From: Actinoallomurus purpureus
GTDB lineage: Bacteria; Actinomycetota; Actinomycetes; Streptosporangiales; Streptosporangiaceae
Direction of reading: 5' to 3'
Assembly: GCF_024055795.1 (NCBI RefSeq)
Contig: NZ_JAMXMY010000018.1
Span: 1-64,000, forward strand
DNA: 64,000 bases
The notes below the pieces were generated by a model. It was given only the letters and a program-made list of their open reading frames with translations, did not search any database and was not told the DNA's origin. Positions 1 to 8,287 of the stretch are shown here, piece by piece. The first letter of the stretch is position 1; every line of letters begins with the position of its first letter. Both the position numbers and the translations under genes were made by a program.

Positions 1-62
1 CCCCCCCCCCCGCCGGCCCGCCCCCCCACGACGGTGAGGTGGCCCAGGCCGGGTCGGCGGCG

Positions 63-908
63 CTATCCGACGAGCGTCTGGGTGCCGAGGACGGTGAGCA
101 GGGTGAGGCGTTCGGCGTCCTCGGTTCCGGGCTCGGCCGTGTAGATCATGATGCGCAGGTCGCTGCCCGCCACGGTGAGCACGTCGCAGTCCAGCGTCAC
201 GGGGCCCACGCGCGGGTGATCGATCGTCTTGCGTGCGGGCTCCTGACGGCCGACGGTCCCGGAGTCCCACAGCTCGGCGAAGCGGTCACTGTTCGCGCGC
301 AGCTCCGTGACCAGCCGCCGGAGCCGCTGGTCGGCCGGATAGCGGCCGGCGGCCGCGCGCAGGTCGGCGACCAGCGCGGCCTCGAACTCGCGCCGGGCCT
401 CCGGCGTCTGCCGGACCCGGGTGCCCGGGCCGATGAAGTTCCGCCACACGCCGTTGCGCTGATTGCCGCGCCATCCCGACGGATCGCCCATCAACGCCGC
501 GTACTCCAGATTGGCCAGGAGCAGCGTCCAGGACGCGTCGTAGACCGCGACGGGGGTCCCGGTCAGCCTGTCGAGCAGCCGTTGGACGCTGGGGGTGATG
601 TACGCGGGGACCGTCTCCGGGCCCGGCGGCGTCAGCCCGGCCAGCCCGAACAGGTGCGCGCGCTCGGTGCCCGACAGCCGCAGGGCCCGGGCCAGGGCCT
701 CGACGACCTGCGGCGACGGGTTGGACGCGCGGCCCTGTTCGAGGCGGGTGACGTAGTCGACGGAGATCCCGGCCAGCAGGGCCAGCTCCTCACGGCGCAG
801 GCCGGCCGCGCGCCGCTGCCCGCCGGCGGGCAGCCCGGCCGCCTCGGGCGAGGCGCGGTCGCGCCAGTGGCGCACCGCCTTGCCGAATTCCGTCGTTCCC
901 ACGGCCAC
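63..908 (-). CDS. MmyB-like helix-turn-helix transcriptional regulator
   Basis: DNA-binding regulator of the family with an N-terminal XRE-type HTH and a C-terminal MmyB-like ligand-binding (PAS-like) domain. The HTH is clear: residues about 25-65 read GLRREELALLAGISVDYVTRLE, with the typical RAS-NPSPQV continuation. The C-terminal part has the family pattern VAVYDASWTLLLAN, then the NGVWRNFIGP region, and ends DLRIMIYTAEPGTEDAERL. I place the start at a GTG at 908 (a second GTG lies at 902), because residues further upstream look non-coding and would run into the divergent gene at 1007. The 98-bp gap to that divergent SDR fits the common arrangement in which such a regulator represses its neighbouring oxidoreductase. 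The ligand is unknown. Family is certain; the exact start is not. Confidence 0.88.
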   Translation of the reverse strand: MAVGTTEFGKAVRHWRDRASPEAAGLPAGGQRRAAGLRREELALLAGISVDYVTRLEQGRASNPSPQVVEALARALRLSGTERAHLFGLAGLTPPGPETVPAYITPSVQRLLDRLTGTPVAVYDASWTLLLANLEYAALMGDPSGWRGNQRNGVWRNFIGPGTRVRQTPEARREFEAALVADLRAAAGRYPADQRLRRLVTELRANSDRFAELWDSGTVGRQEPARKTIDHPRVGPVTLDCDVLTVAGSDLRIMIYTAEPGTEDAERLTLLTVLGTQTLVG

Positions 909-1006
909 CAGTCTGCACCCGCCGGGTGCTGACCTGCCTGGTACCGGTGATCCCAGGAAGAGGAGGTCACTAGCAGGCCACGTCGCCAGGAGCCCACCAT
1001 GGAGAC

Positions 1007-1714
1007 ATGACGACAACACTCATCACAGGAGCGAACAAGGGGCTCGGGCATGAGACCGCCCGCCGGCTCATCGCGGCGGGCCACACCGTCTACATCGGCA
1101 GCCGGGACGCAGAGCGCGGCCGCCAGGCCGCCGAGCGGCTGGGTGCGCGGATGGTCCGGCTCGACGTCACCGACGACGCGTCCGTCGCCGCCGCGGCCAA
1201 GGCCATCGAGGCCGACGGGGGACTGGACGTGCTGGTCAACAACGCCGGCGTCGAAGCGCGTGCCGAGGGGAACGTCGTGATCGGCGCCGCGGAGGTGACC
1301 GCCGACATCATGCGGGAGGTGTTCGAGACGAACGTCTTCGGCGTGGTGCGCGTCACGCACGCGTTCCTGCCGCTGCTGCGGCGGTCCGCGGCTCCGGTCG
1401 TGGTCAACGTCAGCAGCGGCCTGGCCTCGCTGACGCGGGTCACCGCCGCGGGCACGCCGACGTACGCCTATCCGGGGGTCGCCTATCCGGCGTCGAAGAC
1501 CGCGGTCAACATGATCACCGTGCAGTTCGCGAAGGCGTTCCCGCAGATGCGGATCAACGCGGTGGAGCCCGGGTACACCGCGACGGACCTGAACGGGAAC
1601 ACGGGCATCCAGACCGTCGAGCAGGGCGCCGAGATCATCGTGCGCATGGCCCAGGTCGGCCCCGCCGGCCCGACCGGGGGCTACTTCGACGCCGAGGGCA
1701 CCCTCCCCTGGTGA
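1007..1714 (+). CDS. SDR family NAD(P)-dependent oxidoreductase
   Basis: Classical short-chain dehydrogenase/reductase of 235 residues, a usual length. The nucleotide-binding motif TGANKGLG is at residues 7-14, NNAG at 78-81, the catalytic serines in VNVSSG near 134-138, and the Y-PAS-K dyad at Tyr160/Lys164. The SRD after strand 2 (about 32-34) has an arginine, which often means NADP preference; that part is inference. It is divergent from the MmyB-like regulator ending at 908, and this pair is common in actinomycetes. The substrate cannot be told from sequence. The ATG at 1007 is the first start after the shared promoter region. Confidence 0.93.
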   Translation: MTTTLITGANKGLGHETARRLIAAGHTVYIGSRDAERGRQAAERLGARMVRLDVTDDASVAAAAKAIEADGGLDVLVNNAGVEARAEGNVVIGAAEVTADIMREVFETNVFGVVRVTHAFLPLLRRSAAPVVVNVSSGLASLTRVTAAGTPTYAYPGVAYPASKTAVNMITVQFAKAFPQMRINAVEPGYTATDLNGNTGIQTVEQGAEIIVRMAQVGPAGPTGGYFDAEGTLPW

Positions 1715-1724
1715 ACCTGGCCGG

Positions 1725-2303
1725 TCAGGCGGCGGAGGGGGCGATGAGGCGGGTGACGGCGGAGCGTACGGCCGGGCCGGCGGTGGCGGGGTCGTCGAGG
1801 TCACCGGCGACGGCGAGGCCGTCGCGAAGGGCGAGGAGCATCAGCGCCGTACACTCCGGGTCCGGGTGTCCGGCGGCGACGAGCAGCTTTTCCAGGGTGT
1901 CGCGGAACCACCAGCGGAAGGTGTCGACGACCCGGCGTACGGGATGGTCCGGGTCGGGGTACTCGGCCGCCGCGTTGATGAACGCGCAGCCCCGGAATCC
2001 CGGCTTGCAGGTGATCTCGCCGATGGCCTCGAAGACGGAGACGATCTTCTCTTCGGGCGTGTCGCCCCGCGGAGCGGCGTGGCCCTGGACCAGGGTGATC
2101 TGCTCCTCGAGGTAGGCGCAGATCAGGTCGTCCTTGGACGGGAAGTGGTGGTAGAAGGTCGCCTTCGCCACGCCCGCCTCGGCGATGATCCGGTCGATGC
2201 CGACCGCGTGGATGCCCTCGGCGTAGAACAGCGCGAGCGCGGTGTCGAGCACGCGCCGACGCGCGGGGCTCTCGCGGCGGGGGGCGACGGTGCTCGAAGT
2301 CAT
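1725..2303 (-). CDS. TetR/AcrR family transcriptional regulator
   Basis: TetR-type repressor of 192 residues. The HTH spans about residues 14-60, with the signature IIAEAGVAKATFYHHFPSKD. The C-terminal ligand-binding domain resembles the group annotated as TetR_C with a single aromatic-rich pocket (FRWWFRDTLEKLL). It is divergent from the Ohr/OsmC gene at 2379, with two palindromic operator-like sites in the 75-bp gap. It converges on the SDR that ends at 1714, only 10 bp away. The layout suggests autoregulation plus control of the peroxidase gene, inferred from context. A TetR protein in this position is unusual because Ohr is normally paired with a MarR-type OhrR. Confidence 0.92.
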   Translation of the reverse strand: MTSSTVAPRRESPARRRVLDTALALFYAEGIHAVGIDRIIAEAGVAKATFYHHFPSKDDLICAYLEEQITLVQGHAAPRGDTPEEKIVSVFEAIGEITCKPGFRGCAFINAAAEYPDPDHPVRRVVDTFRWWFRDTLEKLLVAAGHPDPECTALMLLALRDGLAVAGDLDDPATAGPAVRSAVTRLIAPSAA

Positions 2304-2317
2304 GCGTTGACATTACC

Positions 2318-2359
2318 AGACAGATCGGTCTAGGTTGTCTTCCGAACAGATAGGTCTGT
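2318..2359. promoter_or_regulatory. Two TetR-type operator candidates between tetR and ohr
   Basis: Two 14-bp imperfect palindromes lie 28 bp apart, centre to centre. AGACAGATCGGTCT (2318-2331) matches its own complement at 12 of 14 positions. ACAGATAGGTCTGT (2346-2359) has perfect 5-bp arms. Both share the AGA-C/T-half elements AGACAGA and TCTGTCT. Their position between two divergent starts (2303 and 2379) fits binding by the adjacent TetR product. Confidence 0.7.
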
Positions 2360-2378
2360 CTGAATCGGAGATCAGGAC

Positions 2379-2792
2379 ATGAGCACTCTTTACACCGCGA
2401 TCGCCACCGCATCCGGCCGCGACGGTCGTGCGGTCAGCTCGGACAAGAAGCTCGACGTGAAGCTCGCCCGCCCGACCGAGTTGGGCGGTGACGGGGAGGG
2501 CACCAACCCCGAGCAGCTGTTCGCCGGCGGATACGCCGCCTGCTTCGCGAGCGCGCTGAACCTCGTTGCGACCAAGGCGAAGACCGACGTCTCGGACGCC
2601 TCCGTCACGGCGGAGGTCGGGCTGGCGCCGAACGGCTCGGGCGGCTTCGCCCTTGCGGTGACGCTGCGCGTCGAACTGCCCGACGGCCTTCCCGCCGAGA
2701 CCGGCCGAGAGCTCGTGGAGGCCGCGCACCAGGTCTGCCCCTACTCCAACGCCACCCGCGGCAACATCCCGGTGCAGCTCGTCATCGAGTAG
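2379..2792 (+). CDS. ohr: Organic hydroperoxide resistance protein (Ohr/OsmC family)
   Basis: Thiol peroxidase that reduces organic hydroperoxides in the cytosol. The 137-residue length is standard. The peroxidatic cysteine is Cys55 (YAACFASAL), the resolving cysteine Cys120 (HQVCPYSNATRGN), and the helix residue Glu45 sits in NPEQLF. The N-terminal TAIATASGRDGR matches the Ohr rather than the OsmC subgroup. A GGAG ribosome site 8 bp upstream supports the ATG at 2379. The divergent partner is a TetR regulator rather than OhrR. Peroxide-inducible expression through that regulator is plausible but is inferred from position only. Confidence 0.95.
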   Translation: MSTLYTAIATASGRDGRAVSSDKKLDVKLARPTELGGDGEGTNPEQLFAGGYAACFASALNLVATKAKTDVSDASVTAEVGLAPNGSGGFALAVTLRVELPDGLPAETGRELVEAAHQVCPYSNATRGNIPVQLVIE

Positions 2793-2823
2793 GCACCCGA
2801 GTCTGTCATCCGGTCGCCGGCGG

Positions 2824-3105
2824 TCAGGGCTGCTCCACGGCCTCCGCGCGGCGCAGGAAGCCCTGTATCTTCTTCGCCGCGCCGGCCACGTCGCCGATCG
2901 GATGACGCATCTCGGCGTTCCGCCAGTCGAAGTAGTTGCCCGACTCGCTGACGAATATGTACAGCGGAACACCGGGCACATCGGTCGTGACGGCCAGGCC
3001 GGGCAACGACCGTCTCAGGTCGGAGTCCACTCCCAGCAGGGCCAGGTCCGCGCTCAGTATTTCGAGCAGCCGGACCTCCTCATCGTGAGCGATCGCGTGT
3101 CGCAC
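2824..3105 (-). CDS. Small hypothetical protein
   Basis: A 93-residue protein I do not recognise. The GTG at 3105 is chosen because a strong GGAAGGAG lies 7 bp upstream; in-frame codons further upstream look non-coding. The product is soluble, with no signal peptide or membrane segment. Its visible pattern is an acidic N-terminal helix (HDEEVRLLEILSADLALLG), a central GVPLYIFVSESGNYFDWRN that looks like a strand with an aromatic turn, and a basic C-terminal helix (AAKKIQGFLRRAE). It stands alone after ohr and converges with it. Codon bias is normal, so it is probably real, but no function can be offered. Confidence 0.7.
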   Translation of the reverse strand: MRHAIAHDEEVRLLEILSADLALLGVDSDLRRSLPGLAVTTDVPGVPLYIFVSESGNYFDWRNAEMRHPIGDVAGAAKKIQGFLRRAEAVEQP

Positions 3106-3256
3106 CGCCGAACTCCTTCCGCCGTGCCCTGCCGCCTCGCGTGATCCGGAACCCGGACCGTCACTCCGCTGTACGGGGGAATGGGACAGAAGGTTCAACC
3201 GGATTCAGGATGACCATTACCGGTACTTCGGTCGTCGGAACCAACGGCGGTCGCCG

Positions 3257-4012
3257 TCAGAAGTGGCCGTGGGCGGTGAGCGGTCGGCCGGTGCCCTCCG
3301 AGGCGGTCACCGTGTACGTGTCCCGGTGCGCGTCACGCCCGCCGGGGGCACGCGTGTACTGGGCGGCGAAGACGTACGAACCGGGCGGCACCGACCGGCC
3401 GGGCCGCAGCGCCCACCGGTAGACGAGGGCGCCCCGCTCGTCGCCGACCGTGACGGCGAAGGCGTCGCCGGGCAGGGACGACCAGGAGCCCGCCGACCGT
3501 ACCCCCTGCGTACGCGCCACGCGCACCGTGACCTGCAGCGTGCTGAGCGGCCGCTCGCCGGAGACGGTCACGTCCTCCTGCGCCCAGTAGTCGTTGCTGC
3601 CCGGGTCGATCCTGGCCACGACCGCCGGGACCTTCGTCCGGGGCCGCCGTGCGACGGGGGACGACGTGGTGGGCCGGGCGGTCGGGGACGGCCGGCCGAC
3701 GCGGGTCGCCGGCGAGGCGGTCCTCGACGCGGAAGGGGATGGCCCGTCGGTCTGCGCGGAGCCGTGCCCGGCTGGAATCGCCGGGGTGGCCGGTCCGGCG
3801 GATCGCCACGTCACCACCACCACCGCGACCGCGACCGCGACCACCCCGGCCGCCGCCATCGCCGCCGCGGCGAGCGACCGGCCACCGGCCCGCCGGATCC
3901 GGCGCGGACGGGTGGCGGCGTCCACACGGGCCCGCATGCGGTCGTGATCGGGCTGGTGCGCGTCCGCCTCCTCGCGCAGCGCCGAGCGCAGCCACGCCGG
4001 CGGCTCGTTCAT
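3257..4012 (-). CDS. Membrane protein coupled to SigE-type sigma factor (anti-sigma-like)
   Basis: A 251-residue protein whose ATG at 4012 overlaps the stop of the upstream sigma gene by 4 bp (ATGA), implying translational coupling. The cytoplasmic N-terminus (about 1-43) is acidic, then Arg-rich. One membrane segment lies near 45-68 (alternating Ala/Val). A Pro/Ser/Thr-rich linker (about 75-125) leads to an extracytoplasmic domain of about 120 residues with the pattern DVTVSGERPLSTLQVTVRV and RWALRPGRSVPPGSYVFAAQY. The organisation is that of the single-pass partner usually encoded after SigE-family sigma factors in actinomycetes. A recognisable ZAS zinc motif is missing, so the anti-sigma role is inferred from context only. 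Confidence 0.78.
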   Translation of the reverse strand: MNEPPAWLRSALREEADAHQPDHDRMRARVDAATRPRRIRRAGGRSLAAAAMAAAGVVAVAVAVVVVTWRSAGPATPAIPAGHGSAQTDGPSPSASRTASPATRVGRPSPTARPTTSSPVARRPRTKVPAVVARIDPGSNDYWAQEDVTVSGERPLSTLQVTVRVARTQGVRSAGSWSSLPGDAFAVTVGDERGALVYRWALRPGRSVPPGSYVFAAQYTRAPGGRDAHRDTYTVTASEGTGRPLTAHGHF

Positions 4013-4548
4013 CGCGCCTCCCCCGTACGCCCGGCCGGGTGGGCCGGCGGCGACCGCCACGCGCCCAGGGCCTTCTCCAACTCCGCCACCCCCCGTGACG
4101 TCTGGCTCTTCACCGTCCCGACCGAGACCCCCAGGACGCGGGCCGTCTCCTGCTCCGACAGGTCGAAGGCGTACCGCAGGACCACGCACGCGCGCTTGCG
4201 CATGGGCAGCCGCCGCAGCGCCGCCCGTACGTCGAGTACGGCGGGGACGTCCGGATCGTCGGATCGATCGTGGAACATCACCGCGAGCAGTCCGGCGCGC
4301 GAACGTTCCCGGACCAGCGTACGGACCCGGCTGGCGGCGAGGTTGACCACGATGCGGCGGACGTAGGCGAGCGGCTGGTCGGCCTTCCGGACCCGGCCCC
4401 ACCGGTGCCAGGCCGCGACGAACGCGTCGGCGGTCAAGTCGTCGGCGGCGTCCGCGTCGCCGGTGAGCAGGTAGGCGAGACGTGAAAGCTCGCGGTGGTG
4501 GGTCTCGAAGAACTCGTGGAACTCTGCGGCGTCGTCCTCGGACTTCAC
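4009..4548 (-). CDS. SigE family RNA polymerase sigma factor (ECF)
   Basis: Extracytoplasmic-function sigma factor of 179 residues. Region 2 spans about 8-75 (HHRELSRLAYLLTGDADAADDLTADAF), and region 4 about 115-165, with the HTH LSEQETARVLGVSVGTVKS. The short interdomain linker and lack of regions 1 and 3 are typical of ECF factors. It is first in a two-gene unit with the membrane partner at 3257-4012. Such units respond to envelope or extracellular signals. No target promoter is obvious from the sequence alone. Confidence 0.93.
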   Translation of the reverse strand: MKSEDDAAEFHEFFETHHRELSRLAYLLTGDADAADDLTADAFVAAWHRWGRVRKADQPLAYVRRIVVNLAASRVRTLVRERSRAGLLAVMFHDRSDDPDVPAVLDVRAALRRLPMRKRACVVLRYAFDLSEQETARVLGVSVGTVKSQTSRGVAELEKALGAWRSPPAHPAGRTGEAR

Positions 4549-4695
4549 AGCGTGCTCCCGGATGCATCGGCTGCGTCCGCTCGTCGGCCTCAGCCGCGCC
4601 GAGATTAGCAGTCTGGATCATGATTTTTACTGACACGGCAACCTTTGGCGCATCGGGCGACGACTAGGGCTCGGACCGATGAACCGAAAGGGATC

Positions 4696-6120
4696 ATGGT
4701 GAAGAAGCTCCTCCTCATTCCCGGTGTGCTCGCGGCCGGTGGCCTGCTGTACGCCATCCCGTCGCTCGGGCAGGGGTCCGTCGCCACGCCGCGGTCGGCC
4801 GACAGCCGCGCGGGAACTGAGGCGACGGACGGGACCGCCGCGGATACGGCGCCGGCCGGCCTGGCCGCGACCTCCGCGCAGGCGGCGCTGCCCGGCCTGG
4901 CGACGACGAAGGTCACGCTCCCGGCGAGCCTGTCCTACCTCACGCCCGGCTACAACGGGACCCCCACGTACACGCGCGTCGCGACCGCCGTCGCTCCGGA
5001 CGGCACCCTCCGCGTCGCCTGGCCGGACGGCAAGTCCGTGCACGTCACCTCCCTGACCAAGGGCCTGCGGCGCTCCGGCGCCGACACCGTCGTCCCGAAG
5101 GCCGCCGAGGTCGGCGGCCTGGTCGCGCACAACGGCGGCTTCGCGGTGCTCACCCGCCGCCCGGACAAGAACAAGTGGAACGAGACCGCCGCGTACCTCG
5201 TCCGCTACCAGGGCGGGAAGCAGAACTTCGCGGCGAAACTGACCAGCGCGAGCAGCCACGACACCGCGCCCACGCTGGACGGCTCGCTGGCCTGGAACGG
5301 CACGAAGTACGGCGCGTACTTCGTCGTCCACGGCGCGGGCGGCTTCGCCGACGGGCACTTCGGCGACAAGCTCGCCTACGTCAGCGCCGCTGGCAAGCGG
5401 GCGTCCGGTGGCTGGTCCTGGGGGTGCAGCCACAACGAGGGCACCGCGCTGCTCCCGGAGAAGTCCGGTGCGTTCGCCTCGCTGTGCGCCGAGGACTGGC
5501 GGTCCGGGCTGTTCGTGAGCACCGGGATCGGCGCGCCGAACAACGCCCCCGTCCTGCAGCGCGAGCAGTGCTGGGCCGGTTACTGCGGCGGCGGGTTCGG
5601 CGGCTTCGTACGGTCGTCGGCGGGCCGGTACGCCGCCGTCTTCGCCTCGCGCGGCGCCGCCTCGGCCAAGCCTTCCGGTGACGGCCGCGGCTACACCGTC
5701 AAGGCGAAGTGGGCGACGCACCAGGTGGCGATCCACTACCTGAAGAACAAGTCCACGCCCACCGGGAAGACGATCTACCTCACCGCGGACCCGAAGACCG
5801 ACCACGTCAACGTGCACGCCGCGCCGTACGGCCCGAACCGCATCCTCGTCAGCTGGCAGAGCGTCGCGAACGCCTCGTGCAAGAGCGGCACCTGCACGGG
5901 CCGGTTCACCGGCACGCACCTGCAGTTGGTCGACTACTCCGGCAGGCGGGTGAGCAAGGACACGGTCGTCAAGGCGCAGATCGCCGGCGACATCGCTGTC
6001 CTGCCCGACCACGATGTCGTGTGGGCGTCCGTCAACGCCGCCCCGAACTACGGGAGGCCGCTCGGCACCTCGCCGAAGTCCCGCACGCTGACCGTCACCC
6101 GCCTGCGCTACGTCGGCTGA
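4696..6120 (+). CDS. Secreted protein of unknown function
   Basis: A 474-residue exported protein. I place the start at the ATG at 4696 because AAAGGGA lies 3 bp upstream and it opens directly into a signal sequence (MVKKLLLIPGVLAAGGLLY). A low-complexity Ala/Thr stretch (about 25-65) precedes a large domain. Cysteines come in short pairs (GWSWGCSH, LCAEDW, EQCWAGYCGG, SCKSGTC), suggesting disulfides outside the cell. The pattern SHDTAPTLDGSLAWNG, followed later by DKLAYV and WGCSHNEG, looks like a repeated beta-blade fold of the kind seen in secreted myxobacterial and actinobacterial proteins of unknown role. It is monocistronic and converges with the GH42 gene. No enzyme motif is recognised. 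Confidence 0.82.
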   Translation: MVKKLLLIPGVLAAGGLLYAIPSLGQGSVATPRSADSRAGTEATDGTAADTAPAGLAATSAQAALPGLATTKVTLPASLSYLTPGYNGTPTYTRVATAVAPDGTLRVAWPDGKSVHVTSLTKGLRRSGADTVVPKAAEVGGLVAHNGGFAVLTRRPDKNKWNETAAYLVRYQGGKQNFAAKLTSASSHDTAPTLDGSLAWNGTKYGAYFVVHGAGGFADGHFGDKLAYVSAAGKRASGGWSWGCSHNEGTALLPEKSGAFASLCAEDWRSGLFVSTGIGAPNNAPVLQREQCWAGYCGGGFGGFVRSSAGRYAAVFASRGAASAKPSGDGRGYTVKAKWATHQVAIHYLKNKSTPTGKTIYLTADPKTDHVNVHAAPYGPNRILVSWQSVANASCKSGTCTGRFTGTHLQLVDYSGRRVSKDTVVKAQIAGDIAVLPDHDVVWASVNAAPNYGRPLGTSPKSRTLTVTRLRYVG

Positions 6121-6214
6121 TCCTCGGCACGATGAGTCCGCCGGCCCCGGTTCCGGCTGGGGCGTCCGCCCGTACGGGACGAGCGCCCCGGCTGCTCGGG
6201 GGGAGGGCCGTCAT

Positions 6215-6270
6215 GTTCTGCGCCTTCTACTGGTGCGGGAAATTTCTTGCACCAGTAGAAGGCGCAGAAC
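6215..6270. terminator. 56-bp near-perfect palindrome between convergent genes
   Basis: Two perfect 22-nt arms (6215-6236 and 6249-6270) surround a 12-nt loop that itself contains the palindrome GAAATTTC, so only two base pairs in 28 are broken. It lies between the secreted-protein gene (ends 6120) and GH42 on the opposite strand. The stop codon of GH42 (6227-6229) is inside the left arm. The likely role is a bidirectional terminator. No U-tract is visible, as is usual in actinomycetes. Confidence 0.85.
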
Positions 6271-8287
6271 GAGGTACCGCACCCTCGGGCCGTATTTGTC
6301 CGACGCTCAGCACGGCAACGCCCAGGGGCTCCAGTCGCAGCTCGCCCTCATGCCGGGTGCCGGTGAGCAGGTCGACGCAGGGCCGGGGAACGGCGACGGT
6401 GACCTCCTCGCCGGTGTGGTTCAGCAGGAAGAGGTGGTCGCCGCGGCGTACCGCCTCGACGCCCTCGGGAACGTTCGCGGTGGGTCGTACCCCCGCCGCG
6501 GACGCGGCGTCGAGAACGACCTGGCGCAGCCGCGTGTCGTCGAGCCCGGTGCCGACGTAGGTCGCCGTGCCCCGGCCGTACGCGTTGCGGGTGACGGCCG
6601 GGCACGGGCCGAACAGGCCGTCCGTGAAGGAGGCCAGGGCCTGCGCGCCCTCGGCCCGCATCAGGTCCTGCCAGTCCGACGCCGTACTCTCCGATCCGTC
6701 GGACCAGCGCAGCGTCAGGGCCTCCTCCACCTGCAACGGGTTGAACTCCTCGATCCGTACGCCCAGGAGGTCCTGGAAGGCGTTCGGCCGCCGGATCCGG
6801 TCGTGCTCGTCGACGACGCCGCTGAAGTACGACATGACGAGGTGTCCCCCGTCCTCGACGAAGCGGGCGATGTTCGTGGCGGCGGCGTCGCTCACCAGGT
6901 AGAGGTTCGGCACCACCAGCAGCCGGTATCCGGACAGGTCGGCGTCGGGTGCCACCATGGCGACGGGGACGTTCGCCCGCCACAGCGGCAGGTAGTGCGC
7001 GAGCGCCTGGTCGTGGAAGGCCAGGTCCGTGGAGGGGCGCCCGCGCAGCTCCAGCGCCCACCAGCTCCGCCAGTCCCAGACCATCGCGACGTCCGCATCG
7101 ACGCGCGAACCGGCGACGGGCGCGAGGTCGCGCAGCTCCGCCCCGAGTTCGCGGACCTCGCGCCAGATGCGCGAGTCGGTTCCGGCGTGGGGGACCATGG
7201 CCGAGAAGAACTTCTCGGCCCCGAACCGCGACGCCCGCCACTGGAAGAACATCACCGAGTCCGAGCCGCGGGCCACCGCCTGGTGCGAGCGCAACCGCAA
7301 CTGCCCTGGTGGACGCGCCGAGTTGCGGCGGCGGGAGTTCATCGGACCGGTCGCCGACTCCATCAGGATGAACGGCCGCCCGCCGCGCAGCGACCGCATC
7401 AGGTCGAAGTTCATCGCGGCCCGTACCTGGCCGATCGGGTCGCGGGCGTCGGGGTAGGCGTCGAGCGCGACGACGTCCTCCTCGGCCGCCCACCGCCAGT
7501 AGTCCAGCAGCTTGTACGACGCCATGAAGTTGGTCGTGACCGGAACGTCCGGGGTGAAGCGTCGCAGGATGTCGCGCTCGGCGGTGAAGCACTCCAGCGA
7601 CGCGTCGCCGTTGAACCGCCGGAAGTCCACCATCTGCGCGGGGTTGGGGTCGCCGAGGACCGGCCCGGGCGGGTTGATCTCCTCCCACGACCCGTACCGC
7701 TGGCCCCAGAACGCCGTGCCCCACGCCTCGTTGAGGGCGTCGAGGTCGCCGTACCGGTCGGCGAGCCAGCGCCGGAAGTGCTCCGCCGACACCGCGCAGT
7801 GGCAGCCGTCCACGCCCGGATACTCGTTGCCCACATGCCACATCGCGAGCGCCGGGTGCCCGGCGTAGCGGGCGGCGAGGCGTTCGACGAGCGTGGCCGC
7901 GCCGGCGCGGTAGACCGGCGAGGAGGCGCAGTAGTGCTGGCGCGCGCCGAACGTCAACCGGCTGCCGTCCGCCAGGACCGGCAGCACCTCCGGGCGCGCG
8001 GCGATCATCCAGGCGGGCGGCGCCGCCGTCGGCGTGGCCAGGTCCGCCGCGATGCCGTTCGCCGCCAGCAGGTCCAGGACGCGGTCCAGCCAGTCGAAGG
8101 TGTACCGGCCGGGCTCGGGCTCCAGCGCCGCCCAGGAGAACACCCCGACGGTGACGAGGTTGACCCCCGCCTCGCGCATCAGCTCGACGTCCTCGGCCCA
8201 CGTCTTCTCGGGCCACTGCTCGGGGTTGTAGTCGCCGCCGTAGGCGAGCCGGCCGAGGCGTTCCCGCAGTGCGTCGTCCCTCAGCAC
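6227..8287 (-). CDS. GH42 family beta-galactosidase
   Basis: Hydrolyses terminal beta-galactosides, probably on imported oligosaccharides because no signal peptide is present. The 686-residue length is right for the family. The N-terminal barrel carries YGGDYNPEQWP (about 16-26), the acid/base Glu155 in HVGNEYPG, and the nucleophile Glu310 in ILMES. A zinc-type Cys cluster (GCHCAVS, about 161-167) follows the acid/base. A trimerisation domain and a C-terminal beta domain complete it. The GTG start at 8287 overlaps the GH3 stop (GTGCTGA), so the two are translationally coupled. The last about 20 residues run into the terminator palindrome and look like read-through sequence. With GH3 and the divergent GH30/transporter operon, it probably trims side chains of plant polysaccharide. 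Confidence 0.93.
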   Translation of the reverse strand: MLRDDALRERLGRLAYGGDYNPEQWPEKTWAEDVELMREAGVNLVTVGVFSWAALEPEPGRYTFDWLDRVLDLLAANGIAADLATPTAAPPAWMIAARPEVLPVLADGSRLTFGARQHYCASSPVYRAGAATLVERLAARYAGHPALAMWHVGNEYPGVDGCHCAVSAEHFRRWLADRYGDLDALNEAWGTAFWGQRYGSWEEINPPGPVLGDPNPAQMVDFRRFNGDASLECFTAERDILRRFTPDVPVTTNFMASYKLLDYWRWAAEEDVVALDAYPDARDPIGQVRAAMNFDLMRSLRGGRPFILMESATGPMNSRRRNSARPPGQLRLRSHQAVARGSDSVMFFQWRASRFGAEKFFSAMVPHAGTDSRIWREVRELGAELRDLAPVAGSRVDADVAMVWDWRSWWALELRGRPSTDLAFHDQALAHYLPLWRANVPVAMVAPDADLSGYRLLVVPNLYLVSDAAATNIARFVEDGGHLVMSYFSGVVDEHDRIRRPNAFQDLLGVRIEEFNPLQVEEALTLRWSDGSESTASDWQDLMRAEGAQALASFTDGLFGPCPAVTRNAYGRGTATYVGTGLDDTRLRQVVLDAASAAGVRPTANVPEGVEAVRRGDHLFLLNHTGEEVTVAVPRPCVDLLTGTRHEGELRLEPLGVAVLSVGQIRPEGAVPRSAPSTGARNFPHQ

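Noticed and set aside
1-62. Poly-C stretch at the start
   Set aside because: It is GC-rich intergenic sequence after the regulator's stop; no repeat or origin feature is visible.
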